A DNA stretch of 64,000 bases, taken from assembly GCF_008693385.1 (NCBI RefSeq), contig NZ_CP044066.1, positions 185,233 to 249,232 of the forward strand. Reading direction: 5' to 3'. A program made the translations under genes and the position numbers. The DNA is from Cupriavidus pauculus (GTDB lineage Bacteria > Pseudomonadota > Gammaproteobacteria > Burkholderiales > Burkholderiaceae). Below, in pieces: positions 16,639 to 24,747 of this stretch; the stretch's first letter is position 1; every line of letters begins with the position of its first letter. Under the pieces are notes generated by a model. It was not told the DNA's origin, searched no databases, and saw nothing but the letters and a program-made list of their open reading frames with translations.

Positions 16639-17565
16639 TTATCGCAGCAGCCAGAATGCCAGTAGCCCGTAATAGAACGAGAGCGGTATGCCCGCGCCGA
16701 GAAGCGATGCCGCAACGAACCGCAGCCGGGAAGGTCGCGGTGCATGGGCCAACGCTCGCGCACGCTCCCTGACCGTCGGCACCATGCTGCGAACTGGAGC
16801 ACTCGAGACCGCGTCGATATCGCAGCCCGCGAGCCACTCCATGTCAGAGTTATGGATCTCCCCAACGAAGAGCGATATTTCCTTCGCGCCCAGACGACGC
16901 GCTCGCTCCGTCGCAAACTCGAGCATGAACACGCTTCGCAACGGAATGTTGAGCTCAGGCTCGATCATCGCCAGCCATGCCCAATCCGGATCAGGGAACA
17001 CCGGTCCACGCAAAGACCCAAGGCCCAGGCGCCGCCAGCAATTCTCTACGAGATATTCGTGCGGGCCGGGGAACCCAGCAAGCCTGCGGCGCTCGCCAGG
17101 CGCGATTTGGTGGAATGCGGCAGAGCCGCCAATGTCCTGCAGGCGCCGGGGGCCATCGCGCCCAAATCGATCGCGCCCGGTTCGTCGCTCACGCCAGCTG
17201 CTATACGCAACGCGAAACAATCTGGCGGGCGTCAACGCAGCTTTGAACTGCATGCGAAACGCATCCCGCAGCGGTATCTCGGTCCAATCGTCCATCTCGA
17301 CCTGAATTCCGCGGTAGAGCTTGGAAAACTTCGTCTCACCGAATACCAGCTCCCCGGGGGCGCTCTGAATCGCTCGCTCGACCAGCGCCTTGTACTGGCG
17401 ATTCGTGCCACCCGTCAGCCCGTGGAGCACCCCGAAGACATGGCATCGCACATCCGCGTAGTCGAAAGTCAGGCCGTCGATGCGCTGAGCGATATCCTCT
17501 TCGCCGGCGAGAACGTCCGAGACGGAAAGATAGGCTGGCGCGCAGGCAGCGGCGGCATCAGCCAC
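16639..17565 (-). CDS. TraB/PrgY-like membrane-anchored protein (tentative)
   Basis: A 308-residue protein with a GTG start at 17565 overlapping the HU stop. CHVFGVLHGLTGG near residue 41, LVFGETKF near 73 and LFVGEIHNSDMEW near 235 recall the GxxH and GE motifs of TraB/PrgY/GumN-type proteins. The C-terminus has a hydrophobic span (AASLLGAGIPLSFYYGLLAF), so it is membrane-anchored. In Enterococcus PrgY inhibits mating-pheromone signalling; here the role is unknown. It is downstream of HU in a two-gene unit. Family assignment is a pattern guess. Confidence 0.5.
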   Translation of the reverse strand: MADAAAACAPAYLSVSDVLAGEEDIAQRIDGLTFDYADVRCHVFGVLHGLTGGTNRQYKALVERAIQSAPGELVFGETKFSKLYRGIQVEMDDWTEIPLRDAFRMQFKAALTPARLFRVAYSSWRERRTGRDRFGRDGPRRLQDIGGSAAFHQIAPGERRRLAGFPGPHEYLVENCWRRLGLGSLRGPVFPDPDWAWLAMIEPELNIPLRSVFMLEFATERARRLGAKEISLFVGEIHNSDMEWLAGCDIDAVSSAPVRSMVPTVRERARALAHAPRPSRLRFVAASLLGAGIPLSFYYGLLAFWLLR

Positions 17566-17848
17566 GACCGCCTCCGTTTACAGCCTCCCTGAATTTCTGC
17601 CCAGCCTTGAATCTGACCGTCTTTGCAGCCGCAATTGCGATTTCCTCTCCCGTGCGCGGATTGCGCGCCATGCGGGCAACACGGGCCCCGGGATTGAAGG
17701 AGCCGAAGCCGACCAGCGACAGCGTCGCGCCGCTGGCAACCGCGTCGATGATCGCATTCAGCGTAGCGTTGAGAACCTGCTCGGCCTTGGCCTTCGACAC
17801 GCCATCGACGCCCGCCGCGATCACGTCGATCAATTCCGCTTTGTTCAC
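17558..17848 (-). CDS. HU-family nucleoid DNA-binding protein
   Basis: A 96-residue protein with a GTG start at 17848 after CGGAG. MNKAELIDVIAAGVDGVSKA and GFGSFNPGARVARMARNPRT (arm region with the conserved Arg-Asn-Pro) identify it as HU/IHF family. It bends and compacts DNA as a dimer. A plasmid-encoded HU can substitute in plasmid packing, replication or recombination. It is translationally coupled to the TraB-like gene. Confidence 0.92.
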   Translation of the reverse strand: MNKAELIDVIAAGVDGVSKAKAEQVLNATLNAIIDAVASGATLSLVGFGSFNPGARVARMARNPRTGEEIAIAAAKTVRFKAGQKFREAVNGGGRG

Positions 17849-17938
17849 TTTAATTCTCCGCTAGGTTGGTGAACGGTCATTCAACCATGCGGGTCCTGCG
17901 GGCGACCGCCAAAACCAGTGCCATTTCCTCGACGTTTC

Positions 17939-18520
17939 TCAGTCTGGTCTGTCTTCCTCTAACCGCTGGCGAAACGGGACTTCGAGGAAGGACTTCAGCC
18001 CAAGCAGATATGCACTGCCTTGGCAGCATTCGCCAAGACTCTCTACGTCGGCTCGGACAAGCGCGGCGGCTAGCGACCTCCCGAGGCGCCTGCCCTGATC
18101 GCGACTTGGCAGCTTCAGCTCAGCAGAGACGCGGAAGATGCAGCCCGCCTCGTGTAGCTTGCTGGGTTCCTGCAGCCAACCGGCCCGCGTGAGCATCCGC
18201 TCCGCCAGCCTCGCGAAGTGCATCGCCACGAGATCACTCAAGTAAGTGCCGATGGCAGGATCGCGCTCCCACATCTCCCCCAGCGCCAGATAGGGATTCT
18301 CCGCAAGCCGGCCCTCGATGCCGATCTCGCGCTTGTCCGCGACATCGTAGGTATAGAGAAGGATCGTACCCCACGCGCTTCTCAACCCGCGCCTCTTCGC
18401 CACGCCTCCCCCCTGGCGGGACACCACTTGCCAGGGCCAGTCTGCAGTGGCCTCGGGCGTCAAGCCCTTCTCGAGCACGCGGGATATATCGCCGTCCGAG
18501 TACAACTTGTCTACATACAT
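17939..18520 (-). CDS. Hypothetical protein
   Basis: A 193-residue protein; start taken at the ATG at 18520 (MYVDKLYSDGD). A longer frame to 18739 would code through the 30-bp palindrome at 18587-18616 and overlap the recombinase gene, so the shorter start is preferred. No domain is recognised; it looks soluble. It lies between HU and the recombinase, with the palindromic operator about 70 bases upstream, which probably controls it. Confidence 0.6.
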   Translation of the reverse strand: MYVDKLYSDGDISRVLEKGLTPEATADWPWQVVSRQGGGVAKRRGLRSAWGTILLYTYDVADKREIGIEGRLAENPYLALGEMWERDPAIGTYLSDLVAMHFARLAERMLTRAGWLQEPSKLHEAGCIFRVSAELKLPSRDQGRRLGRSLAAALVRADVESLGECCQGSAYLLGLKSFLEVPFRQRLEEDRPD

Positions 18521-18586
18521 TGCAAGCTTTCGTGGATCCGGGCCGCCAAAGCCGAGAGACACGCTATGTTTATGTCGCGTTACCAA

Positions 18587-18616
18587 GGAAATAGGTCGAG
18601 CATGCTCGAACTTTCC
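18587..18616. promoter_or_regulatory. 30-bp palindromic site, copy 1
   Basis: Core TCGAGCATGCTCGA flanked by GGAAA on the left and TTTCC on the right. It is identical over 30 bp to the copy at 46906-46935 and shares its left 22 bases, apart from one, with the copy at 26655-26684. It lies in the 112-base gap between the recombinase stop and the next gene's start. Confidence 0.7.
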
Positions 18617-18632
18617 GGCGCAACCATCTATC

Positions 18633-19793
18633 TCAGGACTGGTCTCCGGACTCATAACGCTCGAACAGCCGATAAAGTGCACGTCGGCTAATCCCCAGAG
18701 ATAGTGCAGCCCGGCTCTTATTCCCCTGGTGCTCCGCAACAGCGTGAACAGCCTGCTTCGGACTGATCACAGGACGTCTCTTCGCCTCCTGCGTCGCGTA
18801 GGTAGACAAGTAGGCGTTGGCCTTACTGACACGACTGTGCCCCGCGGCCTCCGCCACCCGTCGCTGCCCTTCCCGGTGCACCTCACGATCAATTCTGTGT
18901 GAGCCTTCCTTGATCGGCGCGAGCGCACCGGTGATGTCCGAATAAAGTCCTTGCAGGTACTCGTGGCGCAGGCCGTGCGCAGTCCGTCCCAACCGGCCGT
19001 CTTTCGTTACGCCATGTTTGGCCAGCAGATCGTAGAAGTGATCGGACCAGGAGTCATAACTGTGCGCATCAGGAATAGTGGAACCCGTCCGGCTGTTCGT
19101 GAAGCGTGCGGCGATCTCCAGCAGGTCATATTGCTCTTTTGGCCGCGTGATGGGGACGGGCCGGCTCCTGCCGCCCTTCGACCCCTCGCTGACATAGATG
19201 GCACCGTCTCGCAGATCCCGCACGGGCCGGAATTTGAATGCCTCCTCAACGCGAAGGCCGAATTTCCACATCAGGCGTAGTTGAACCCCTGCAAGGACAT
19301 CTTCTGCCTCGACTCTCCGGATCTCTGCTTCGATATCGATGCCCTTCGCCGACCAGCTCAGATCGTCTTGCGCTGTGTAATAGCGTTTCAAGCCTGCTGC
19401 TTTCCTATCCACGTAGCCTTCGAGCGTCAGCACGAGATTCGGCTTTCCCATCCAGTGGGCGATCGCCCGCAGGTACGTCAGCTTGTTCTCAATCGTACCG
19501 GCCGTCTGCCCCTTCTTCACCCAATACGTCACCAGCCACGCCACGTGCTTGTGACGGATCGACCAGGGCGACTCAATGGCATACCCACCGTCGTTCCGCA
19601 GCTCACGAATCGCCGCACATAAGCCGACGAGCCGATACTCCTGCGTTTTAACGCTCAGTGCATTTCGACTACGGCGCGTCTGGCTGTGAATCCGATCGAC
19701 ATTGTCCTCAAACAATGCGATCAACTCGCTCTCAAGGCGCTTTGGGAAGCCGTAGCTACGGATCTTCCCCCGGTAGTCAATTCTGATGCCCAT
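18633..19793 (-). CDS. Tyrosine recombinase with C-terminal HTH (Integrase_1-like)
   Basis: A 386-residue protein; the start at 19793 follows AGGAAAGACAGG. Catalytic residues fit a tyrosine recombinase: Arg181 in KFGLRVEEAF, Lys near 206, HGLRH at 273-277, GHS with His319 and Tyr near 328-332 in NAYLSTY. The last about 30 residues (NKSRAALSLGISRRALYRLF) form a Fis-like helix-turn-helix, an unusual added tail. Such integrase-domain proteins occur on plasmids and ICEs and may resolve plasmid multimers. A palindrome lies immediately downstream. No attachment site was identified. Confidence 0.85.
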   Translation of the reverse strand: MGIRIDYRGKIRSYGFPKRLESELIALFEDNVDRIHSQTRRSRNALSVKTQEYRLVGLCAAIRELRNDGGYAIESPWSIRHKHVAWLVTYWVKKGQTAGTIENKLTYLRAIAHWMGKPNLVLTLEGYVDRKAAGLKRYYTAQDDLSWSAKGIDIEAEIRRVEAEDVLAGVQLRLMWKFGLRVEEAFKFRPVRDLRDGAIYVSEGSKGGRSRPVPITRPKEQYDLLEIAARFTNSRTGSTIPDAHSYDSWSDHFYDLLAKHGVTKDGRLGRTAHGLRHEYLQGLYSDITGALAPIKEGSHRIDREVHREGQRRVAEAAGHSRVSKANAYLSTYATQEAKRRPVISPKQAVHAVAEHQGNKSRAALSLGISRRALYRLFERYESGDQS

Positions 19794-20616
19794 CCTGTCT
19801 TTCCTGTTGCTCGTGCTGAGCCGCCGCGCTACGCGTTTCCGCGCACTTTGCTGTCCCATCCCGCAGTTGAAAGCCCCGTTCATCCAACCGCCGCCGACTG
19901 ATTGTCCCCATCGGCACAGGGCACTGCCTTCCTATCCTTTAGCGATAACATCGATCAACCAGACACAGGGAAGAACTGTGCTCCGGCTGCCCGTGAAGCT
20001 GCCCAAGCGGCTCGCGCCGCCCGGTCTCCACGGATACCCCGCCTGCCGCGTGCATGACGCGTTCCGCAACCCGCGGACGTTCCGGGGTCGCAAGCCTGCT
20101 GGGCAAATCGTTCTTGCGCATTCTGTTCCGGCTGCGCCTACCGGTCGTCATGTGAAGGGATTCGCGATAGCCGAAGGCCCAATCGCTTCCAATCCCCCGT
20201 CCCCAAGTCGATTCACCTTGGCCGCAGTGTGTCGGGCCGCCTGAACCGTACCCAGCGCTATCGCTGTAAGGACGTATCTTCCGTTGGATGATGGGTGTGC
20301 GACTGTGCGCCTCCCAATCGGTCTCAATATGTTCCAGCGCACGCTTGGGCGCTGAGATCGAGTGTTATCGCGGTGTGCAGCCTTCCTCAGTGTCGGCCAC
20401 TTTCTGCTTGATTAGACTGAAAAAAATGCCGGTTCAATTTCCGGCGGGCACAGTGCGGCTTCGCGAGGTTCTTCGCACGGAAGAACCGGATGCCGTTGTT
20501 GCCGCGCGAAGGCGGCGAGGTCGATGCGTCGGGGACGCGGTAAGAGCCCACAGAATAGCCGAACACCGGCGCATCGAACAACCGAAACGCGCGCGATTTT
20601 GGGAGGTTTCGACGAC
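19794..20616. other. Long intergenic stretch without a supported gene
   Basis: About 820 bases between the recombinase and the partition promoter. Several open frames cross it; one of 78 codons on the minus strand (20387-20623) has an ATG but no ribosome site and no known content. A weak hairpin GCCGG/CCGGC lies at 20428-20445. Accessory partition DNA or a recombination site is possible. Confidence 0.4.
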
Positions 20617-20643
20617 TTGACATTGAATTCTGCTCGGTAGAGT
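20617..20643 (+). promoter_or_regulatory. Promoter module upstream of the partition operon (TTGACA-N15-TAGAGT)
   Basis: CGACTTGACATTG ending at 20625, 15-base spacer, TAGAGT at 20638-20643. Unlike the other copies it is about 209 bases from the first gene, and the intervening DNA holds the short repeats of the presumed centromere. Confidence 0.6.
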
Positions 20644-20770
20644 TGGTGACATAGGGAGGCACTAGGTGGACCTATCGGTGAGCATCTGTCAGTTGCTCGC
20701 CGATAGTCACCGAAGCATCTGCCATCAACTGTCAGATACCGGACGAAAGTCACCGGATCTGTCAGATTGA
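20644..20770. repeat. Candidate plasmid centromere/operator of the ParM-ParR-like system
   Basis: Short motifs recur here: CTGTCAG three times (near 20686, 20729 and 20759), AGTCACCG twice (20705 and 20748) and inverted CGGTGA (20676). They lie between the promoter and the ParM-like gene, the place occupied by parC in type II partition loci. ParR-like protein would be expected to bind here. The call rests on position and repeats only. Confidence 0.45.
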
Positions 20771-20825
20771 ATCGGGCATTCCCTGTTCGTCATCAACCTC
20801 GCAACAAACCTCCCGGAGCGAATCC

Positions 20826-21857
20826 ATGCAGCAACAGTACGGCGAATCGAAGATCGCAAAGACTGCCACCCTTGCGGTCGATGTGGGCTATGGCAACACC
20901 AAGACCGCCTTTGCGCTCGGTTCCGAGATCAAAACGAGCATGTTCCCTTCGCTCGCCCCGCAGGCGGCCACCTCGAGCCTCACGCCCGAAAGCGGCACGA
21001 TCTTCCAGGCGCGCAAGGTGGTCAATGTCACGGTGGACGGCGCCCGGTATGAAGTCGGGCCCGGCGTGTCGCTGAGCGGGGCGTACAACACCGGACGTGC
21101 GCTGGCGGAGGATTACGTCACGACGCCGAACTATGCGGCGCTTCTCGCTGGAGCCCTCTTCTACTCCGGCGCTGCCGAAATCGATCGACTCGTCCTTGGC
21201 CTGCCGGTTCACAACACGCAGAAGTACGCCGGCTTCCTGCGCGACCGGTTCGTCGGTCAGCACGACTTCGGCTGGGGCGAAGTAATTGTGAAATCTGTGA
21301 TGCCGCTACCGCAGCCCCTCGGCACGCTCGTGACCTACATGCAGCAAAGCGGCAAGCAATACGACCCCGAAAACTCGTATCTCGTGATCGACGTGGGGTA
21401 CTTCACGACGGACTGGATCGTGGCCCGCGGCTACACGATGGACGATACCCGCAGCGGTGGCGTACCAGGTGGCGCGGCGCGCGTATATCAGCAGATCGCC
21501 AGCCTGATCGCGGCCGAGCAGGGTCAGCCGTTTGACGCGATCGAGCGCGTCGATCACGCGCTGCGCACGACGGGCAAGCTGCTGTTCTACAAACAGGATC
21601 TCGAACTGAGCCGCTACCTCCCCGAGGCAATGGCTGTCACCAATCCGGCGATCAAGGAGCTGCAATCGCGGGTGGGGCGCACCGATGATATCCGGGCCGT
21701 CATCCTGACCGGCGGCGGTGCGGCCCTCTACGCGCCGACGATTCGCGCGGCCTTCCCGCTGAACGACATTCACATGATGGACTCGCCGTGCTTCGCCAAC
21801 GTGCGAGGTTTCTACACCATTGGCGCCGCACGTCAGGCGACCAAGGCGGCCGCTTGA
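20826..21857 (+). CDS. parM: ParM/StbA-like actin-family partition ATPase
   Basis: A 343-residue protein after CCGGAGCG. Actin-fold motifs are visible: phosphate-1 VDVGYGNTKTA (about 19-29), phosphate-2 VIDVGYFTTDW (about 187-197) and adenosine motif LTGGGAALY (about 295-303). It forms filaments that push sister plasmids apart. It also resembles protein D of the PRTRC cluster, but no other PRTRC genes are nearby. It is followed 16 bases later by a ParR-like gene and preceded by candidate centromere repeats. Confidence 0.85.
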   Translation: MQQQYGESKIAKTATLAVDVGYGNTKTAFALGSEIKTSMFPSLAPQAATSSLTPESGTIFQARKVVNVTVDGARYEVGPGVSLSGAYNTGRALAEDYVTTPNYAALLAGALFYSGAAEIDRLVLGLPVHNTQKYAGFLRDRFVGQHDFGWGEVIVKSVMPLPQPLGTLVTYMQQSGKQYDPENSYLVIDVGYFTTDWIVARGYTMDDTRSGGVPGGAARVYQQIASLIAAEQGQPFDAIERVDHALRTTGKLLFYKQDLELSRYLPEAMAVTNPAIKELQSRVGRTDDIRAVILTGGGAALYAPTIRAAFPLNDIHMMDSPCFANVRGFYTIGAARQATKAAA

Positions 21858-21873
21858 TCGACGGGGGGCACAT

Positions 21874-22314
21874 ATGGACAAGCTGGAGATGAAGGTCACG
21901 CTGACGTCCGACTCCACGCCAGAGCTGCTTCGCTATCTCAGCGGAATCTCCAGCGCCCGGGATCGCGCATTCATCCTGAAGCGGCTCGCAACCGTCGGGC
22001 TGTCGATGCTGGGCGACGGCGCGGGCGCCGACGCGATGCTTCTGCCGTCACCGTCCGCCGCATTGCCGACTGGGCGTCAGCCCGAAGCTGTGGAGCAACA
22101 GCAGGCTATGCAATCGACGCCGGCCGAGAAGACGCACGCCCCCGCGACGGTGCTTGAGCCTGCGGCAGTACCCTTGGCCCGTCCTGCGTCGGTGTCCCGC
22201 CCCGTCAATGATGAGGCAGTGGGCCAGCCAGATCCGGAGGACGCTCCTCTGGCTCTGGGATTCGACTTTCTGGATCTTGATGCCCTCAACGCAGCCACCG
22301 CTCAATTCGATTGA
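21874..22314 (+). CDS. parR: ParR-like partition adaptor
   Basis: A 146-residue protein starting at 21874 behind ACGGGGGGCACAT. The N-terminal MKVTLTSDSTPELLRYLSGI then DRAFILKRLATVGLSML looks like a ribbon-helix-helix DNA-binding domain, residues about 6-48. A long Ala/Pro-rich linker leads to an acidic-hydrophobic tail (PLALGFDFLDLDALNAATAQ), the sort of C-terminus that contacts ParM. The functional call is from architecture and position behind parM. Confidence 0.65.
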   Translation: MDKLEMKVTLTSDSTPELLRYLSGISSARDRAFILKRLATVGLSMLGDGAGADAMLLPSPSAALPTGRQPEAVEQQQAMQSTPAEKTHAPATVLEPAAVPLARPASVSRPVNDEAVGQPDPEDAPLALGFDFLDLDALNAATAQFD

Positions 22315-22377
22315 GGACTTGACATACATATCCCTCTGGCAAGCTTGTACTATCTCTTAACAAACCGAGGAGTAAAG

Positions 22378-22497
22378 ATGTTCGATTACCTGTCCACCAC
22401 CGCTGACGTGAATCGCTTTGTCTTCTACGTCGCAATCGGCTTCTGCGTCCTGCAAGCCGTCATCGAGGTCTACAAGGTGGTTCGCCGCCGTAACTAA
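22378..22497 (+). CDS. Small membrane protein, 39 residues
   Basis: A short gene with a good ribosome site (GAGGAGTAAAG before ATG at 22378). The product MFDYLSTTADVNRFVFYVAI continues into GFCVLQAVIEVYKVVRRRN: one transmembrane span with a basic tail. TTGACA lies 59 bases upstream at 22319 and a terminator follows at 22526-22546, so it forms its own transcription unit. Function unknown; similar tiny proteins are common on plasmids. Confidence 0.6.
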   Translation: MFDYLSTTADVNRFVFYVAIGFCVLQAVIEVYKVVRRRN

Positions 22498-22525
22498 CAC
22501 CTCGAGCGCGCTGAGAAATAAAAAA

Positions 22526-22546
22526 AGCCCCAGCAATGCTGGGGCT
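22526..22546. terminator. Bidirectional terminator
   Basis: Perfect stem AGCCCCAGC/GCTGGGGCT with loop AAT, A-run before and T-rich after. It separates the small plus-strand gene from the minus-strand cluster to its right. Confidence 0.85.
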
Positions 22547-22570
22547 TTGTTCGTCAGGGATGGGCAAGCT

Positions 22571-22783
22571 TCAGTGAAGCGTGCCGTGGGCCAGGCAGAA
22601 GTCAGCGGCCGAGTCGAAGGACAGATTGCCTTTGACGAGCGTAAGATCGCGCGAGGGCTCGCGGCGATACACGTGAAAGAATTGCGCTTCCGACTGGATC
22701 GCCGGAACGTCGGACGTACCAGTCCGCCGCATCGCGTGAATCTGCAACTTGTTGACGATCGCGGTGAAGCCTTTTTGCGGCAT
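22571..22783 (-). CDS. Small hypothetical protein, 70 residues
   Basis: The start at 22783 (MPQKGFTAIVNKLQIHAMRR) follows CAGGAGTAATGCA. The sequence is basic and soluble with no recognised domain. It lies downstream of the primase gene, separated by a terminator-like hairpin (22850-22880) and a leader hairpin, so it may have its own regulation. Confidence 0.6.
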   Translation of the reverse strand: MPQKGFTAIVNKLQIHAMRRTGTSDVPAIQSEAQFFHVYRREPSRDLTLVKGNLSFDSAADFCLAHGTLH

Positions 22784-22816
22784 TGCATTACTCCTGAGAG
22801 AGAGCCTGCCGAGGTA

Positions 22817-22850
22817 AAGATCCGCCCTATGGGACGAACCCACAGGGCAG
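22817..22850 (-). promoter_or_regulatory. Hairpin leader upstream of the gene at 22783
   Basis: Outer GCCCT/AGGGC encloses GGG/CCC around ACGAA. It lies 35-67 bases upstream of the start codon. Sequence CGCCC, GGGACG and CCC, then CAGGG in the same order links it to the element at 6021-6056. Confidence 0.4.
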
Positions 22851-22880
22851 AAGATAAAAAGAAGCCGCCTCGAGGGCGGC
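22850..22880 (-). terminator. Probable terminator after the primase gene
   Basis: Stem GCCGCC/GGCGGC (22864-22869 and 22875-22880). Read on the minus strand it is followed by CTTCTTTTTATC. It lies just after the primase stop. Confidence 0.65.
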
Positions 22881-22886
22881 GACGAA

Positions 22887-23957
22887 TCAGGCTGGGACGA
22901 CTTGCTGCGACATCTGGCGCAACTGATGAACGGTGCGCCATTCATCGCAGAAATCGGTGCCACGCACCTTGGGTCGGTGCATCACGACCTTGAAGCCGGC
23001 TTGCCGCAAGCGCTTCTGCAATACCAGTGCATCGGCCATGCCGGGCGACTTGTGGGTCTCCGGATCAATGGCATCGAAATCGGCAAAGATATGGACCGTT
23101 TCGATGCCAAGGCCTTGCGGCACCACGAACTGGCTGAGCAGCACCCGGTTCAGGCAGTACCAGGTGGGGACGCCGAATTGCATGTATGCGGCATACGCCG
23201 TTTCCATGCCTTCGGCAATTCCGAGCTCACCATTGCGTGGCGCCATCAGCCGCACTGCGCCGCCCGCCGGCGGCAATGCCGAAACATCGTTGCGCTTGGC
23301 AGGTAGCACCTCTCCGTCCGGCGTGATGACGATGGCTTTCTCCGGCTTGCGGGGATCCAATGACGTTCGATGCACGGTCGCCATACGGCCGTCAGGCAGC
23401 GTGAACTGCGCAACGATCGTAGGGTATCGGCCGACCACCCGCTTCTCGTACCAGTAGTCCTGCACTGCGAGCCTCAAGGCCTGCGGCCGTGGTGCTCGCA
23501 AGCCCGGAATGCGGGCCGCAAGATATCGCATGGCATGGTCGCCAGCGGACAAGCATGATGCGGTCGCCCACTGCTTCTCGATCCTGCGCAGCTTGGTCGC
23601 CGAGTCGGCCCGCGTTCGAGCGGGGCTGGCCCCGGATGTCGCAGGCACGCGGGCTTCGATCGGAGCACCGTTGAGGATCCGCTTCAACTCCGAATACGAC
23701 ATTTCGGTGTAGCGGCGGACAAGCTCAAGCCCGTCGCCTCCGGCCGGACTGCCGTCATTGCACTTGCGACACACCCAGTCACCGCGACCACGGTTGCGGG
23801 TATAGGTGAAGCGGTCTTTACCGCCGCACATCGGACAGGGGCATGGACGCCCGCGCCAGAAGGCATCCGTCAGGACGCCGGCTGGCAGGTACTGAGCAAT
23901 GAGGGCGTCCCACTGCTCAGACTTCCAGCTCTTAACAATGTCACTGATAGCTTTCAT
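22887..23957 (-). CDS. Plasmid DNA primase (zinc-binding plus Toprim)
   Basis: A 356-residue protein, start at 23957 after AAAGGAGTCATCCC. The N-terminal zinc-binding domain has CPMCGGKDRF (Cys41, Cys44) and CRKC (Cys63, Cys66), typical of P4-alpha/DnaG-like primases. The Toprim part shows LGIAEGMETA near 240 and FADFDAID near 290 for metal binding. It would make primers on plasmid DNA during replication or on incoming single strands after transfer. It lies in the same direction as the SSB gene but behind a terminator. Confidence 0.85.
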   Translation of the reverse strand: MKAISDIVKSWKSEQWDALIAQYLPAGVLTDAFWRGRPCPCPMCGGKDRFTYTRNRGRGDWVCRKCNDGSPAGGDGLELVRRYTEMSYSELKRILNGAPIEARVPATSGASPARTRADSATKLRRIEKQWATASCLSAGDHAMRYLAARIPGLRAPRPQALRLAVQDYWYEKRVVGRYPTIVAQFTLPDGRMATVHRTSLDPRKPEKAIVITPDGEVLPAKRNDVSALPPAGGAVRLMAPRNGELGIAEGMETAYAAYMQFGVPTWYCLNRVLLSQFVVPQGLGIETVHIFADFDAIDPETHKSPGMADALVLQKRLRQAGFKVVMHRPKVRGTDFCDEWRTVHQLRQMSQQVVPA

Positions 23958-24122
23958 GGGATGACTCCTTTTGGGAGTGGTGGGTCGATGCCTGAGACAG
24001 GCGAAGGAACGCTTGCTCAAAAGACATCCCGGCGGCGAGCCAGAAGGTCTTTTCAGCATGGCGTTTGCGGTTGAGCGAAAGGGAGATGCGCTGCGGGACG
24101 GCAGCCAGGAGGAAGGAAAGAA

Positions 24123-24147
24123 CTGCTACCGGAAAACCGGCAGCAGG
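24123..24147 (-). terminator. Probable terminator after the SSB gene
   Basis: Stem CTGCTACCGG/CCGGCAGCAG (one mismatch) with loop AAAA. Read on the minus strand it is followed by TTCTTTCCTTCC. Confidence 0.55.
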
Positions 24148-24177
24148 AGGAACGTGTAACGGTTGGCGAACCCCGGA

Positions 24178-24738
24178 TCAGCGTCGGAACGGAATGCCGT
24201 CCAACGCCAGGGGCGCCGCAAAGGGAATGTCGTCGTCCATATCTCCGAAGCCGCCATCGCGCGGTGCACCGCCGCCGCCATAGCTTCCAGCTGACTGCTG
24301 TTCGCTGTTGGAGGGCTGGCGCTGCTGGCCGCGGCCCGCGCCTCGCTGGGAGCCTCCGCCGTACGCCCCCGCATCGGCGCCGTCGTCATCGCCCGGCCGG
24401 CCACCCCGGCCCCCCAGCATCTGCATCTGGTCGGCCACGATCTCGGTGCTGTACCTGTCCTGCCCCGACTGATCCTGCCACTTACGTGTGCGGATGCGGC
24501 CTTCGATATAGACGGAAGAGCCCTTCTTCAAGTACTGGCCGACGATCTCCGCGAGCTTGCCGAAGAACGCAATGCGATGCCACTCGGTGGCTTCCTTAAA
24601 CTCGCCGCTTTGCTTGTCCTTGTAGCGGTCGGTCGTCGCGAGCCGGATGTTGGCCACGGCGTCGCCGCTGGGCATGTAGCGGACTTCAGGGTCTGCCCCG
24701 AGGTTACCGACGAGGATGACTTTGTTGACGGATGCCAT
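24178..24738 (-). CDS. ssb: Single-stranded DNA-binding protein with extended C-terminal tail
   Basis: A 186-residue protein. Residues 1-110 are the OB-fold ([56 protein letters not shown]), followed by a Gly/Gln-rich linker. The usual terminal DDDIPF is present but not terminal: it is followed by [13 protein letters not shown]. Plasmid SSBs protect single strands during replication and conjugation. It is co-transcribed with the genes at 24748-25966. Confidence 0.93.
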   Translation of the reverse strand: MASVNKVILVGNLGADPEVRYMPSGDAVANIRLATTDRYKDKQSGEFKEATEWHRIAFFGKLAEIVGQYLKKGSSVYIEGRIRTRKWQDQSGQDRYSTEIVADQMQMLGGRGGRPGDDDGADAGAYGGGSQRGAGRGQQRQPSNSEQQSAGSYGGGGAPRDGGFGDMDDDIPFAAPLALDGIPFRR

Positions 24739-24747
24739 GTAGTTCCT

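Noticed and set aside
20387..20623. Small minus-strand gene upstream of the partition operon
   Set aside because: No ribosome-binding site, basic low-quality content, and its presumed start lies inside the partition promoter.
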